A stretch of DNA of 64,000 nt from Streptococcus mitis SK579 (lineage in GTDB: Bacteria; Bacillota; Bacilli; Lactobacillales; Streptococcaceae). Below, in pieces: positions 44,654 to 54,323 of this stretch (position 1 is the stretch's first letter; each line of letters opens with the position of its first letter). The translations under genes and the position numbers were made by a program. The DNA is taken from contig NZ_AJJL01000076.1 of assembly GCF_000257905.1 (NCBI RefSeq), positions 1 through 64,000 of the forward strand. The letters run 5' to 3'. The notes under the pieces are model-generated. The model worked only from the letters and a program-made list of their open reading frames with translations. It was not told the DNA's origin and searched no databases.

Positions 44654-45307
44654 GTGGGTCAAAAAGTACATCCAATTGGTATGCGTGTCGGCATCATCCG
44701 TGATTGGGATGCCAAATGGTATGCTGAAAAAGAATACGCGGATTACCTTCATGAAGATCTTGCAATCCGTAAATTCGTTCAAAAAGAACTTGCTGACGCA
44801 GCAGTTTCAACTATCGAAATCGAACGCGCAGTAAACAAAGTTAACGTTTCACTTCACACTGCTAAACCAGGTATGGTTATCGGTAAAGGTGGTGCTAACG
44901 TTGATGCACTCCGTGCGAAACTTAACAAATTGACTGGAAAACAAGTACACATCAACATCATCGAAATCAAACAACCTGATTTGGATGCTCACCTTGTAGG
45001 TGAAGGAATTGCTCGTCAATTGGAGCAACGTGTTGCTTTCCGTCGTGCACAAAAACAAGCAATCCAACGTGCAATGCGTGCTGGAGCTAAAGGAATCAAA
45101 ACTCAAGTATCAGGTCGTTTGAACGGTGCAGATATCGCCCGTGCTGAAGGATACTCTGAAGGAACTGTTCCGCTTCACACACTTCGTGCAGATATCGATT
45201 ACGCTTGGGAAGAAGCAGATACTACATACGGTAAACTTGGTGTTAAAGTATGGATCTACCGTGGTGAAGTTCTTCCAGCTCGCAAAAACACTAAAGGAGG
45301 TAAATAA
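44654..45307 (+). CDS. rpsC: 30S ribosomal protein S3
   Basis: 217 residues with GTG start after AAGGAGGTAAAATC. It contains the KH motif ([22 protein letters not shown]) and the mRNA-entry residues [15 protein letters not shown]. It helps unwind mRNA at the entry channel with S4 and S5. Confidence 0.98.
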
Positions 45308-45310
45308 CCA

Positions 45311-45724
45311 ATGTTAGTACCTAAACGTGTTAAACACCGTCGTGAATTCCGTGGAAAAATGCGCGGTGAAGCAAAAGGTGGAAAAGAAGTAGCATTCGGT
45401 GAATACGGTCTTCAAGCTACAACTAGCCACTGGATCACTAACCGCCAAATCGAAGCTGCTCGTATCGCCATGACTCGTTACATGAAACGTGGTGGTAAAG
45501 TTTGGATTAAAATCTTCCCACACAAATCATACACTGCTAAAGCTATCGGTGTGCGTATGGGATCTGGTAAAGGGGCACCTGAAGGTTGGGTAGCACCAGT
45601 TAAACGTGGTAAAGTGATGTTCGAAATCGCTGGTGTATCTGAAGAGATTGCACGCGAAGCACTTCGTCTTGCTAGCCATAAATTGCCAGTTAAATGTAAA
45701 TTCGTAAAACGTGAAGCAGAATAA
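45311..45724 (+). CDS. rplP: 50S ribosomal protein L16
   Basis: 137 residues ([41 protein letters not shown]). It is a late-assembling protein that organises the A-site; evernimicin-resistance sites are in this protein. It starts three bases after rpsC. Confidence 0.98.
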   Translation: MLVPKRVKHRREFRGKMRGEAKGGKEVAFGEYGLQATTSHWITNRQIEAARIAMTRYMKRGGKVWIKIFPHKSYTAKAIGVRMGSGKGAPEGWVAPVKRGKVMFEIAGVSEEIAREALRLASHKLPVKCKFVKREAE

Positions 45725-45733
45725 GGAGAAGGC

Positions 45734-45940
45734 ATGAAACTTAATGAAGTAAAAGAATTTGTTAAAGAACTTCGTGGTCTTTCTCAAGAAGAACTCGCGA
45801 AGCGCGAAAACGAATTGAAAAAAGAATTGTTTGAACTTCGTTTCCAAGCTGCTACTGGTCAATTAGAACAAACAGCTCGCTTGAAAGAAGTTAAAAAACA
45901 AATCGCTCGTATCAAAACAGTTCAATCTGAAGCGAAATAA
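45734..45940 (+). CDS. rpmC: 50S ribosomal protein L29
   Basis: 68 residues, helical ([37 protein letters not shown]), typical L29. It lies near L23 at the tunnel exit. AAGGAGAAGGC precedes the ATG. Confidence 0.97.
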
Positions 45941-45964
45941 TAGACTAGGGAAGGAGAAATTTCA

Positions 45965-46225
45965 ATGGAACGCAATAATCGTAAAGTTCTTGTTGGACGT
46001 GTTGTATCTGACAAAATGGACAAGACAATCACAGTTGTAGTTGAAACAAAACGTAACCACCCAGTCTATGGTAAACGTATTAACTACTCTAAAAAATACA
46101 AAGCTCATGATGAAAACAATGTTGCCAAAGAAGGCGATATCGTACGTATCATGGAAACTCGTCCGCTTTCAGCTACAAAACGTTTCCGTCTTGTAGAAGT
46201 TGTTGAAGAAGCGGTCATCATCTAA
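45965..46225 (+). CDS. rpsQ: 30S ribosomal protein S17
   Basis: 86 residues, OB-fold ([49 protein letters not shown]). An early 16S-binding protein of the 30S body. GGAAGGAGAAATTTCA precedes the start. Confidence 0.98.
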
Positions 46226-46250
46226 TCAAACCTGAAAGGAGAAAACTGAA

Positions 46251-46619
46251 ATGATTCAAACAGAAACTCGTTTGAAAGTCGCAGACAACAGCGGTGCTCG
46301 CGAAATCTTGACTATCAAAGTTCTTGGTGGTTCAGGACGTAAATTTGCAAACATCGGTGATGTTATTGTGGCATCTGTAAAACAAGCTACTCCTGGTGGT
46401 GCGGTTAAAAAAGGTGACGTTGTTAAAGCAGTTATCGTTCGTACTAAATCAGGTGCTCGTCGTGCTGATGGTTCATACATCAAATTTGACGAAAACGCAG
46501 CAGTCATCATCCGTGAAGACAAAACTCCTCGCGGAACACGTATCTTTGGCCCAGTTGCACGTGAATTGCGTGAAGGTGGCTTCATGAAGATCGTGTCACT
46601 TGCTCCAGAAGTACTTTAA
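46251..46619 (+). CDS. rplN: 50S ribosomal protein L14
   Basis: 122 residues with [26 protein letters not shown] and the C-terminal [16 protein letters not shown]. It lies at the subunit interface and binds silencing factor RsfS. First gene of the classical spc portion; here it continues the S10 transcript. Confidence 0.98.
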   Translation: MIQTETRLKVADNSGAREILTIKVLGGSGRKFANIGDVIVASVKQATPGGAVKKGDVVKAVIVRTKSGARRADGSYIKFDENAAVIIREDKTPRGTRIFGPVARELREGGFMKIVSLAPEVL

Positions 46620-46696
46620 TTTTTAGAAACAAACTAGTCCCCTAGCTTCAAGCTAGGGTGCCCTTATGGGCGTAAGAAAAATCAAGGAGAAACCTA
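46620..46696 (+). promoter_or_regulatory. Two hairpins between rplN and rplX
   Basis: CCCTAGCT/AGCTAGGG (8 bp, loop TCA) followed by GCCC/GGGC. In E. coli the S8-binding regulatory site is near this junction; here the role is unknown. Confidence 0.45.
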
Positions 46697-47002
46697 ATGT
46701 TTGTAAAAAAAGGCGACAAAGTTCGCGTAATCGCTGGTAAAGATAAGGGAACAGAAGCTGTTGTCCTTACTGCCCTTCCAAAAGTAAACAAAGTTATCGT
46801 TGAAGGTGTTAACATCGTTAAGAAACACCAACGTCCAACTAACGAGCTTCCTCAAGGTGGTATCATCGAGAAAGAAGCAGCTATCCACGTATCAAACGTT
46901 CAAGTTTTGGACAAAAATGGTGTAGCTGGTCGTGTTGGTTACAAATTTGTAGACGGTAAAAAAGTTCGCTACAACAAAAAATCAGGCGAAGTGCTTGATT
47001 AA
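46697..47002 (+). CDS. rplX: 50S ribosomal protein L24
   Basis: 101 residues with the KOW motif ([21 protein letters not shown]) and [21 protein letters not shown]. It initiates 50S assembly near the 5' end of 23S rRNA. AAGGAGAAACCTA precedes the ATG. Confidence 0.98.
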
Positions 47003-47025
47003 TCACGAAGGAAAGGAGAAGTATA

Positions 47026-47568
47026 ATGGCAAATCGTTTAAAAGAAAAATATCTTAATGAAGTAGTTCCTGCTTTGACAGAACAATTCAACTACTCATCA
47101 GTGATGGCTGTGCCTAAAGTAGATAAGATCGTTTTGAACATGGGTGTTGGTGAAGCTGTATCAAACGCCAAAAGCCTTGAAAAAGCTGCTGAAGAATTAG
47201 CACTTATCTCAGGTCAAAAACCACTTATCACTAAAGCTAAAAAATCAATCGCCGGCTTCCGTCTTCGTGAAGGTGTTGCGATCGGTGCAAAAGTTACCCT
47301 TCGTGGTGAACGTATGTACGAATTCTTGGATAAATTGGTTTCAGTTTCACTTCCACGTGTACGTGACTTCCACGGTGTTCCAACAAAATCATTTGATGGA
47401 CGCGGAAACTACACACTTGGTGTGAAAGAACAATTGATCTTCCCAGAAATCAACTTCGATGATGTTGACAAAACTCGTGGTCTTGACATCGTTATCGTAA
47501 CAACTGCTAACACTGACGAAGAGTCACGTGCATTGCTTACAGGCCTTGGAATGCCTTTTGCAAAATAA
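47026..47568 (+). CDS. rplE: 50S ribosomal protein L5
   Basis: 180 residues ([50 protein letters not shown]). It anchors 5S rRNA in the central protuberance. GGAAAGGAGAAGTATA gives a strong start. Confidence 0.98.
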   Translation: MANRLKEKYLNEVVPALTEQFNYSSVMAVPKVDKIVLNMGVGEAVSNAKSLEKAAEELALISGQKPLITKAKKSIAGFRLREGVAIGAKVTLRGERMYEFLDKLVSVSLPRVRDFHGVPTKSFDGRGNYTLGVKEQLIFPEINFDDVDKTRGLDIVIVTTANTDEESRALLTGLGMPFAK

Positions 47569-47585
47569 TATAGGAGGTATAACTA

Positions 47586-47771
47586 ATGGCTAAAAAATCT
47601 ATGATTGCTAAGAACAAACGCCCAGCGAAGTTCTCTACTCAAGCATACACTCGCTGTGAACGTTGTGGACGTCCACACTCAGTTTACCGCAAGTTTAAAC
47701 TTTGCCGTGTTTGCTTCCGTGAATTGGCATATAAAGGTCAAATCCCTGGTGTAACAAAAGCATCTTGGTAA
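47586..47771 (+). CDS. rpsN: 30S ribosomal protein S14, zinc-binding type Z
   Basis: 61 residues with CxxC...CxxC ([20 protein letters not shown]), the zinc-dependent short form. Because it needs zinc, streptococci often carry a zinc-independent S14 elsewhere, regulated by AdcR; none is in this window. A long structured spacer follows before rpsH. Confidence 0.98.
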   Translation: MAKKSMIAKNKRPAKFSTQAYTRCERCGRPHSVYRKFKLCRVCFRELAYKGQIPGVTKASW

Positions 47772-48054
47772 TTTAAGATATCAAGGGCGTCAAAACTCTA
47801 AGTGAAAATAGGAACTTGACGAAAAAACTGAAGTTTCTAGGAAAGTTTATCTTTTTCACACAGAGTTTAGCCCAGGTTCAGTTGGGGTTTCCAATTTGAA
47901 CACGAGCTACAGCTTTGGCAAAAAAGACCAATTTTCTTTGGAGCATCGCTCCTGCATCAAATTGCCTATTTTTGCTCGTGCTGTTACGCTCTTTGTATCA
48001 TGTATTAACTAGCAAGTGCAACTTGCAAACTACTAGTAAGAGGAGAAAAACAAA
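47772..48054 (+). promoter_or_regulatory. Structured 283-nt spacer rpsN-rpsH
   Basis: No ORF is supported. AAACTCT-GTGAAAA (47793-47808) pairs with TTTTCAC-AGAGTTT (47853-47868). Inside lies AGGAACTT/AAGTTTCT (47810-47817, 47831-47838). Further on are GAGC-ATC-GCTC and GCAAGT/ACTTGC hairpins just before the rpsH ribosome site. It could be an S8 or other r-protein regulatory RNA, or a processing region. Confidence 0.55.
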
Positions 48055-48453
48055 ATGGTTATGACTGACCCAATCGCAGACTTCCTAACTCGTATTCGTA
48101 ACGCTAACCAAGCTAAACACGAAGTACTTGAAGTACCTGCATCAAATATCAAAAAAGGGATTGCTGAAATCCTTAAACGCGAAGGTTTTGTTAAGAACGT
48201 AGAAATCATCGAAGATGACAAACAAGGCATCATCCGTGTATTCCTTAAATACGGACCAAACGGTGAAAAAGTTATCACTAACTTAAAACGTGTTTCTAAA
48301 CCAGGACTTCGTGTCTACAAAAAACGTGAAGACCTTCCAAAAGTTCTTAACGGACTTGGAATTGCTATCCTTTCAACTTCTGAAGGTTTGCTTACTGATA
48401 AAGAAGCACGCCAAAAGAATGTTGGTGGTGAGGTTATCGCTTACGTTTGGTAA
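48055..48453 (+). CDS. rpsH: 30S ribosomal protein S8
   Basis: 132 residues ([56 protein letters not shown]). It binds helix 21 of 16S rRNA and in E. coli represses the spc operon. Both flanking spacers are unusually long and structured. GAGGAGAAAAACAAA precedes the start. Confidence 0.98.
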   Translation: MVMTDPIADFLTRIRNANQAKHEVLEVPASNIKKGIAEILKREGFVKNVEIIEDDKQGIIRVFLKYGPNGEKVITNLKRVSKPGLRVYKKREDLPKVLNGLGIAILSTSEGLLTDKEARQKNVGGEVIAYVW

Positions 48454-48640
48454 TATTTAGCTCCCAATTTCTTTGTGACTCTTCGTTATCGTCTCTTGCC
48501 TAACCCAAAGTTAAGCCTGCGAGACGATGCCTAGATTCACTTTGAAATTGAAACCTAAATGTTCCTTTAAATCGAGAAATCGATTGAACCCCGTGAAAAC
48601 TGGCCGTTTTGGCCTGACAATTTAACAGGAGAAAATAAAC
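48454..48640 (+). promoter_or_regulatory. Structured 187-nt spacer rpsH-rplF
   Basis: Coaxial arms: CAATTTC (48465-48471) with GAAATTG (48544-48550), then GTGA/TCAC, and ATCGTCTC (48488-48495) with GAGACGAT (48531-48538). A second hairpin, AATCGA-GAAA-TCGATT (48570-48585), has a GNRA loop. No T run. Confidence 0.55.
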
Positions 48641-49177
48641 ATGTCACGTATTGGTAATAAAGTTATCGTGTTGCCTGCTGGTGTTGAACTCACTAACAAT
48701 GACAACGTTGTAACTGTAAAAGGACCTAAAGGAGAACTTACTCGTGAGTTCTCAAAAGATATTGAAATCCGTGTGGAAGGTGCTGAAGTAACTCTTCACC
48801 GTCCAAACGATTCAAAAGAAATGAAAACTATCCACGGAACTACTCGTGCCCTTTTGAACAACATGGTTGTTGGTGTATCAGAAGGATTCAAGAAAGAACT
48901 TGAAATGCGTGGGGTTGGTTACCGTGCACAACTTCAAGGATCTAAACTTGTTTTGGCTGTTGGTAAATCTCATCCAGATGAAGTTGAAGCTCCAGAAGGA
49001 ATTACTTTTGAACTTCCAAACCCAACAACAATCGTTGTTAGCGGAATTTCAAAAGAAGTAGTTGGTCAAACAGCTGCTTACGTACGTAGCCTTCGTTCAC
49101 CAGAACCATATAAAGGTAAAGGTATCCGTTACGTTGGTGAATTCGTTCGCCGTAAAGAAGGTAAAACAGGTAAATAA
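48641..49177 (+). CDS. rplF: 50S ribosomal protein L6
   Basis: 178 residues, two similar domains; C-terminal signature [25 protein letters not shown]. It binds 23S rRNA near the sarcin-ricin loop. ACAGGAGAAAATAAAC gives the start after the structured spacer. Confidence 0.98.
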   Translation: MSRIGNKVIVLPAGVELTNNDNVVTVKGPKGELTREFSKDIEIRVEGAEVTLHRPNDSKEMKTIHGTTRALLNNMVVGVSEGFKKELEMRGVGYRAQLQGSKLVLAVGKSHPDEVEAPEGITFELPNPTTIVVSGISKEVVGQTAAYVRSLRSPEPYKGKGIRYVGEFVRRKEGKTGK

Positions 49178-49260
49178 TGTTGAGTGGTTGATTTTCAACT
49201 ACCAACCTATTTTCCAACTTTGTGCATAGCACACGATTTAAAACTAAAGAGGTGAAAACT

Positions 49261-49617
49261 GTGATTTCAAAACCAGATAAAAACAAACTCCGCCAAAAAC
49301 GCCACCGTCGCGTTCGCGGAAAACTCTCTGGAACTGCTGATCGCCCACGTTTGAACGTATTCCGTTCTAATACAGGCATCTACGCTCAAGTGATTGATGA
49401 CGTAGCGGGTGTAACGCTCGCAAGTGCTTCAACTCTTGACAAAGAAGTTTCAAAAGGAACTAAAACTGAACAAGCCGTTGCTGTCGGTAAACTCGTTGCA
49501 GAACGTGCAAACGCTAAAGGTATTTCAGAAGTGGTGTTCGACCGCGGTGGATATCTATATCACGGACGTGTGAAAGCTTTGGCTGATGCAGCTCGTGAAA
49601 ACGGATTGAAATTCTAA
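49261..49617 (+). CDS. rplR: 50S ribosomal protein L18
   Basis: 118 residues from the GTG after AGAGGTGAAAACT (an upstream ATG at 49222 has no ribosome site). Motifs [18 protein letters not shown] and [26 protein letters not shown]. It binds 5S rRNA with L5. Confidence 0.97.
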
Positions 49618-49634
49618 TAGGAGGACACTAGAAA

Positions 49635-50129
49635 ATGGCATTTAAAGACAATGCAGTTGAATTAGAAGAACGCGTAGTTGCTGTCAACCGTGTTACAAAA
49701 GTTGTTAAAGGTGGACGTCGTCTTCGTTTCGCAGCTCTTGTTGTTGTTGGTGACCACAACGGTCGCGTAGGATTTGGTACTGGTAAAGCTCAAGAAGTTC
49801 CAGAAGCAATCCGTAAAGCAGTAGATGATGCTAAGAAAAACTTGATCGAAGTTCCTATGGTTGGAACAACAATCCCACACGAAGTTCTTTCAGAATTCGG
49901 TGGAGCTAAAGTATTGTTGAAACCTGCTGTAGAAGGTTCTGGAGTTGCCGCTGGTGGTGCAGTTCGTGCCGTTGTGGAATTGGCAGGTGTGGCAGATATT
50001 ACATCTAAATCACTTGGTTCTAACACTCCAATCAACATTGTTCGTGCAACTGTTGAAGGTTTGAAACAATTGAAACGCGCTGAAGAAGTTGCTGCCCTTC
50101 GTGGTATTTCAGTTTCTGATTTGGCATAA
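49635..50129 (+). CDS. rpsE: 30S ribosomal protein S5
   Basis: 164 residues with [29 protein letters not shown] (spectinomycin-site loop, no obvious resistance change) and [19 protein letters not shown]. It maintains fidelity and lines the mRNA entry. AGGAGGACACTAGAAA precedes the start. Confidence 0.98.
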   Translation: MAFKDNAVELEERVVAVNRVTKVVKGGRRLRFAALVVVGDHNGRVGFGTGKAQEVPEAIRKAVDDAKKNLIEVPMVGTTIPHEVLSEFGGAKVLLKPAVEGSGVAAGGAVRAVVELAGVADITSKSLGSNTPINIVRATVEGLKQLKRAEEVAALRGISVSDLA

Positions 50130-50142
50130 GAAAGGGGATAAA

Positions 50143-50325
50143 ATGGCTCAAATTAAAATTACTTTGACTAAGTCTCCAATCGGACGCATTCCATCACAAC
50201 GTAAAACTGTTGTAGCACTTGGACTTGGCAAATTGAACAGCTCTGTTATTAAAGAAGATAACGCTGCTATCCGTGGTATGATCACAGCAGTATCTCACTT
50301 GGTAACAGTTGAAGAAGTAAACTAA
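50143..50325 (+). CDS. rpmD: 50S ribosomal protein L30
   Basis: 60 residues ([32 protein letters not shown]). The start at 50143 follows AAAGGGGATAAA; the longer frame from 50089 runs through rpsE. A hairpin-rich spacer follows. Confidence 0.97.
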   Translation: MAQIKITLTKSPIGRIPSQRKTVVALGLGKLNSSVIKEDNAAIRGMITAVSHLVTVEEVN

Positions 50326-50330
50326 TGAAT

Positions 50331-50364
50331 TTTTAGGGGATGTGCACTATACCATCCCCTAAAA
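50331..50364 (+). promoter_or_regulatory. Perfect 12-bp hairpin rpmD-rplO
   Basis: TTTTAGGGGATG pairs with CATCCCCTAAAA around a 10-nt loop. Further on, GGGAGA/TCTCCC forms another hairpin. No T run follows the first, so read-through is expected; likely RNA processing or control. Confidence 0.55.
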
Positions 50365-50469
50365 CTAGATATAGTCATCTATGATGACGTCGTATAGGCG
50401 AGTTGATGGGGGAGACAACCTTTTCTCCCTTATCGGCGCTAGCATTTTACAAAAGAGGAGAAAATAAAA

Positions 50470-50910
50470 ATGAAACTTCATGAATTGAAACCTGCAGAAG
50501 GTTCTCGTAAAGTACGTAACCGCGTTGGTCGTGGTACTTCATCAGGTAACGGTAAAACATCTGGTCGTGGTCAAAAAGGTCAAAAAGCTCGTAGCGGTGG
50601 CGGAGTTCGCCTTGGTTTTGAAGGTGGACAAACTCCATTGTTCCGTCGTCTTCCAAAACGTGGATTCACTAACATCAACGCTAAAGAATACGCAATTGTG
50701 AACCTTGACCAATTGAACGTCTTTGAAGATGGTGCTGAAGTTACTCCAGTTGTTCTTATCGAAGCAGGAATTGTTAAAGCTGAAAAATCAGGTATTAAAA
50801 TTCTTGGTAACGGTGAGTTGACTAAGAAATTGACTGTGAAAGCAGCTAAATTCTCTAAATCAGCTGAAGAAGCTATCACTGCTAAAGGTGGTTCAGTAGA
50901 AGTCATCTAA
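50470..50910 (+). CDS. rplO: 50S ribosomal protein L15
   Basis: 146 residues ([55 protein letters not shown]). It is a late-assembly protein in the 50S core. It precedes secY by 12 bases, a nearly universal pairing. AGAGGAGAAAATAAAA is the ribosome site. Confidence 0.98.
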   Translation: MKLHELKPAEGSRKVRNRVGRGTSSGNGKTSGRGQKGQKARSGGGVRLGFEGGQTPLFRRLPKRGFTNINAKEYAIVNLDQLNVFEDGAEVTPVVLIEAGIVKAEKSGIKILGNGELTKKLTVKAAKFSKSAEEAITAKGGSVEVI

Positions 50911-50922
50911 GAGAGGTGACCT

Positions 50923-52233
50923 ATGTTTTTTAAATTATTAAGAGAAGCTCTTAAAGTCAAGCAGGTTCGATCAAAAATTTTATTTACAATTTTTATCGTT
51001 TTGGTCTTTCGTATCGGAACTAGCATTACAGTTCCCGGTGTGAATGCCAATAGCTTGAATGCTTTAAGTGGATTATCCTTCTTAAACATGTTGAGCTTGG
51101 TGTCAGGGAATGCCATGAAAAACTTTTCAGTTTTTGCTCTTGGTGTCAGTCCCTACATTACGGCCTCTATCGTTGTCCAACTCTTGCAAATGGATATTTT
51201 ACCCAAGTTTGTAGAGTGGGGTAAACAAGGGGAAGTAGGTCGAAGAAAATTGAATCAAGCTACTCGTTATATTGCTCTAGTTCTCGCTTTTGTGCAATCT
51301 ATCGGGATCACAGCTGGTTTTAATACTTTGGCTGGAGCTCAATTGTTGAAAACAGCTCTTACTCCACAAGTCTTTATCATGATTGGTATCATCTTAACAG
51401 CTGGTAGCATGATTGTTACTTGGTTGGGGGAGCAAATTACAGATAAGGGATACGGAAATGGTGTTTCTATGATCATCTTTGCCGGGATTGTTTCCTCAAT
51501 CCCAGAGATGATTCAGGGCATCTATGTGGACTACTTTGTGAACGTCCCAAGTAGCCGTATCAACTCATCTATCATTTTCGTAATCATTTTGATTATTACT
51601 GTATTGTTGATCATTTACTTTACAACTTATGTTCAACAAGCAGAATACAAAATTCCAATCCAATATACTAAGGTTGCACAAGGTGCTCCATCTAGCTCTT
51701 ACCTTCCTTTGAAGGTCAACCCTGCTGGAGTTATCCCTGTTATCTTCGCAAGTTCGATTACTGCGGCGCCAGCAGCTATTCTACAGTTTTTAAGCGCTAC
51801 AGGTCATGATTGGGCTTGGGTAAGAACAGCACAAGAAATGCTGGCAACAACTTCACCAACTGGTATCGCCATGTATGCTTTATTGATTATTCTCTTTACA
51901 TTCTTCTATACGTTTGTACAGATTAATCCTGAAAAAGCGGCAGAGAACCTACAAAAGAGCGGTGCCTATATCCACGGAGTTCGTCCTGGTAAAGGTACAG
52001 AAGAATATATGTCTAAACTTCTTCGTCGTCTTGCAACAGTTGGTTCCCTCTTCCTTGGTGTGATTTCTATTTTACCGATTGTAGCAAAAGATGTTTTCGG
52101 ACTTTCAGAAGCAGTTGCTTTTGGAGGAACTAGTCTTTTGATCATTATCTCTACAGGTATTGAAGGAATCAAACAATTGGAAGGTTACCTATTGAAACGT
52201 AAGTATGTTGGTTTCATGGACAGAACAGAATAA
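50923..52233 (+). CDS. secY: Protein translocase subunit SecY
   Basis: 436 residues, ten membrane helices, with the plug region after helix 1, GVSPYITASIVVQLLQMDI (helix 2), the cytoplasmic loop AEYKIPIQYTKVAQGAPSSSYLPLKVNPAGVIPVIFA, and RPGKGTEEYMSKLLRRLA (C5 loop binding SecA/ribosome). It is the central Sec channel with SecE and SecG. It belongs to the housekeeping Sec system, not the accessory SecY2. Confidence 0.98.
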   Translation: MFFKLLREALKVKQVRSKILFTIFIVLVFRIGTSITVPGVNANSLNALSGLSFLNMLSLVSGNAMKNFSVFALGVSPYITASIVVQLLQMDILPKFVEWGKQGEVGRRKLNQATRYIALVLAFVQSIGITAGFNTLAGAQLLKTALTPQVFIMIGIILTAGSMIVTWLGEQITDKGYGNGVSMIIFAGIVSSIPEMIQGIYVDYFVNVPSSRINSSIIFVIILIITVLLIIYFTTYVQQAEYKIPIQYTKVAQGAPSSSYLPLKVNPAGVIPVIFASSITAAPAAILQFLSATGHDWAWVRTAQEMLATTSPTGIAMYALLIILFTFFYTFVQINPEKAAENLQKSGAYIHGVRPGKGTEEYMSKLLRRLATVGSLFLGVISILPIVAKDVFGLSEAVAFGGTSLLIIISTGIEGIKQLEGYLLKRKYVGFMDRTE

Positions 52234-52319
52234 AAGTATTTACGGAATCAGTAAATGCTGAGGGAGTGGAGGTTTGACTCTGGCATTAGTGAGAGTTTGG
52301 TCTCCCCTCTTCTATTTTG

Positions 52320-52362
52320 TTTTTAAATAGGGGTGAAAAGACTTTTTGCTTCTATTTAAAAA
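52320..52362 (+). promoter_or_regulatory. Hairpin secY-adk spacer
   Basis: TTTTTAAATAG (52320-52330) pairs perfectly with CTATTTAAAAA (52352-52362). GGGAG/CTCCC lies just upstream. The hairpin sits directly before the adk ribosome site. Confidence 0.5.
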
Positions 52363-52382
52363 TAAAATAAGGAGATCAGATC

Positions 52383-53021
52383 ATGAATCTTTTGATTATG
52401 GGCTTACCTGGTGCAGGTAAGGGAACTCAAGCAGCAAAAATCGTAGAACAATTCCATGTTGCACATATCTCAACAGGTGATATGTTCCGCGCTGCTATGG
52501 CAAATCAAACTGAAATGGGTGTTCTTGCTAAGTCATACATTGACAAGGGTGAATTGGTTCCTGACGAAGTTACAAATGGAATCGTAAAAGAACGTCTTTC
52601 ACAAGATGATATTAAAGAAACAGGATTCTTGTTGGATGGTTACCCACGTACAATTGAACAAGCTTATGCTTTGGACAAAACATTGGCTGAACTTGGCATT
52701 GAACTAGAAGGTGTTATCAATATTGAAGTGAATCCTGACAGTCTCTTGGAACGTTTGAGTGGTCGTATCATCCATCGCGTAACTGGAGAAACTTTCCACA
52801 AGGTCTTTAACCCACCAGTTGACTATAAAGAAGAAGATTACTACCAACGTGAAGATGATAAGCCTGAGACAGTAAAACGTCGTTTGGATGTGAATATTGC
52901 TCAAGGGGAGCCAATCATTGCTCACTACCGTGCCAAAGGTTTGGTTCATGACATCGAAGGTAATCAAGATATCAATGATGTCTTCTCAGATATCGAAAAA
53001 GTATTGACAAATTTGAAATAA
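52383..53021 (+). CDS. adk: Adenylate kinase
   Basis: 212 residues, long form. P-loop GLPGAGKGT (7-15), AMP-binding STGDMFRAA and [13 protein letters not shown] region [19 protein letters not shown]. The four-Cys zinc site found in Bacillus Adk is absent, so the LID is non-zinc. It balances ATP, ADP and AMP in the cytosol. AAGGAGATCAGATC precedes the ATG. Confidence 0.98.
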   Translation: MNLLIMGLPGAGKGTQAAKIVEQFHVAHISTGDMFRAAMANQTEMGVLAKSYIDKGELVPDEVTNGIVKERLSQDDIKETGFLLDGYPRTIEQAYALDKTLAELGIELEGVINIEVNPDSLLERLSGRIIHRVTGETFHKVFNPPVDYKEEDYYQREDDKPETVKRRLDVNIAQGEPIIAHYRAKGLVHDIEGNQDINDVFSDIEKVLTNLK

Positions 53022-53035
53022 AGCGCTTTTCACAC

Positions 53036-53064
53036 TTGCAAAAATCAGCTACAAATGTTATACT
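53036..53064 (+). promoter_or_regulatory. Internal promoter before infA
   Basis: TTGCAA (53036-53041), 17 bp, TATACT (53059-53064) with extended TGT. It gives separate expression of the infA-rpmJ-rpsM-rpsK-rpoA-rplQ block. Confidence 0.75.
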
Positions 53065-53137
53065 GAAATAGTCTGACTTATAATTGTTGTCTCTGTGTCT
53101 AGAGGCATCGAATCGAAATTTATGGAGGTGCTTTTGC

Positions 53138-53356
53138 GTGGCAAAAGACGATGTGATTGAAGTTGAAGGCAAAGTAGTTGATACAATGCCGAATGCAATG
53201 TTTACGGTTGAACTTGAAAATGGACATCAGATTTTAGCAACAGTTTCTGGTAAAATTCGTAAAAACTATATTCGTATTTTAGCGGGAGATCGTGTTACTG
53301 TCGAAATGAGTCCATATGACTTGACACGTGGACGTATCACTTACCGCTTTAAATAA
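53138..53356 (+). CDS. infA: Translation initiation factor IF-1
   Basis: 72 residues, GTG start after GGAGGTGCTTTTGC. OB fold with [29 protein letters not shown] and [15 protein letters not shown]. It blocks the A site during initiation. A longer frame from 53084 has no ribosome site and runs through the 5' leader. Confidence 0.97.
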   Translation: MAKDDVIEVEGKVVDTMPNAMFTVELENGHQILATVSGKIRKNYIRILAGDRVTVEMSPYDLTRGRITYRFK

Positions 53357-53380
53357 TCGAAAAACTTGGAGGGATAAGAA

Positions 53381-53497
53381 ATGAAAGTAAGACCATCGGT
53401 CAAACCAATTTGCGAATACTGTAAAGTTATTCGTCGTAATGGTCGTGTTATGGTAATTTGCCCAGCAAATCCAAAACACAAACAACGTCAAGGATAA
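53381..53497 (+). CDS. rpmJ: 50S ribosomal protein L36
   Basis: 38 residues with the zinc ribbon ([17 protein letters not shown]...H), the zinc-binding form. It begins 24 bases after infA with GGAGGGATAAGAA. Too short for simple gene finders, but certain from the sequence [15 protein letters not shown]. Confidence 0.97.
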
Positions 53498-53514
53498 GAT
53501 AGAAAGGAGAAAAC

Positions 53515-53880
53515 ATGGCTCGTATTGCTGGAGTTGACATTCCAAATGACAAACGCGTAGTAATCTCATTGACTTATGTTTATGGTATCGGACTTGCAAC
53601 ATCTAAGAAAATTTTGGCTGCTGCTGGAATCTCAGAAGATGTTCGTGTACGTGATCTTACATCAGATCAAGAAGATGCTATCCGTCGTGAAGTGGATGCA
53701 ATCAAAGTTGAAGGTGACCTTCGTCGTGAAGTAAACTTGAACATCAAACGTTTGATGGAAATCGGTTCATACCGTGGTATCCGTCACCGTCGTGGACTTC
53801 CTGTCCGTGGACAAAACACTAAAAACAACGCTCGCACTCGTAAAGGTAAAGCTGTTGCGATCGCTGGTAAGAAAAAATAA
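53515..53880 (+). CDS. rpsM: 30S ribosomal protein S13
   Basis: 121 residues ([48 protein letters not shown]). It forms intersubunit bridges from the 30S head and contacts P-site tRNA. GAAAGGAGAAAAC precedes the ATG. Confidence 0.98.
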
Positions 53881-53897
53881 TATAGGAGGTAAAAGTC

Positions 53898-54281
53898 TTG
53901 GCTAAACCAACACGTAAACGTCGTGTGAAAAAGAATATCGAATCTGGTATTGCTCATATTCACGCTACATTTAATAACACTATTGTTATGATTACTGATG
54001 TGCATGGTAATGCAATTGCTTGGTCATCAGCTGGTGCTCTTGGTTTCAAAGGTTCTCGTAAATCTACACCATTCGCTGCTCAAATGGCTTCTGAAGCTGC
54101 TGCTAAATCTGCACAAGAACACGGTCTTAAATCAGTTGAAGTTACTGTAAAAGGTCCAGGTTCTGGTCGTGAGTCAGCTATTCGTGCGCTTGCTGCCGCT
54201 GGTCTTGAAGTAACAGCAATTCGTGATGTGACTCCAGTGCCACACAATGGTGCTCGTCCTCCAAAACGTCGCCGTGTATAA
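53898..54281 (+). CDS. rpsK: 30S ribosomal protein S11
   Basis: 127 residues with TTG start (after AGGAGGTAAAAGTC), giving the typical [16 protein letters not shown]-terminal signature [18 protein letters not shown]. It lies on the platform by the Shine-Dalgarno helix. Confidence 0.97.
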
Positions 54282-54323
54282 TCATCGCATTACACTGCTT
54301 TTCGTTTAAGAGGGAGTAACTAA

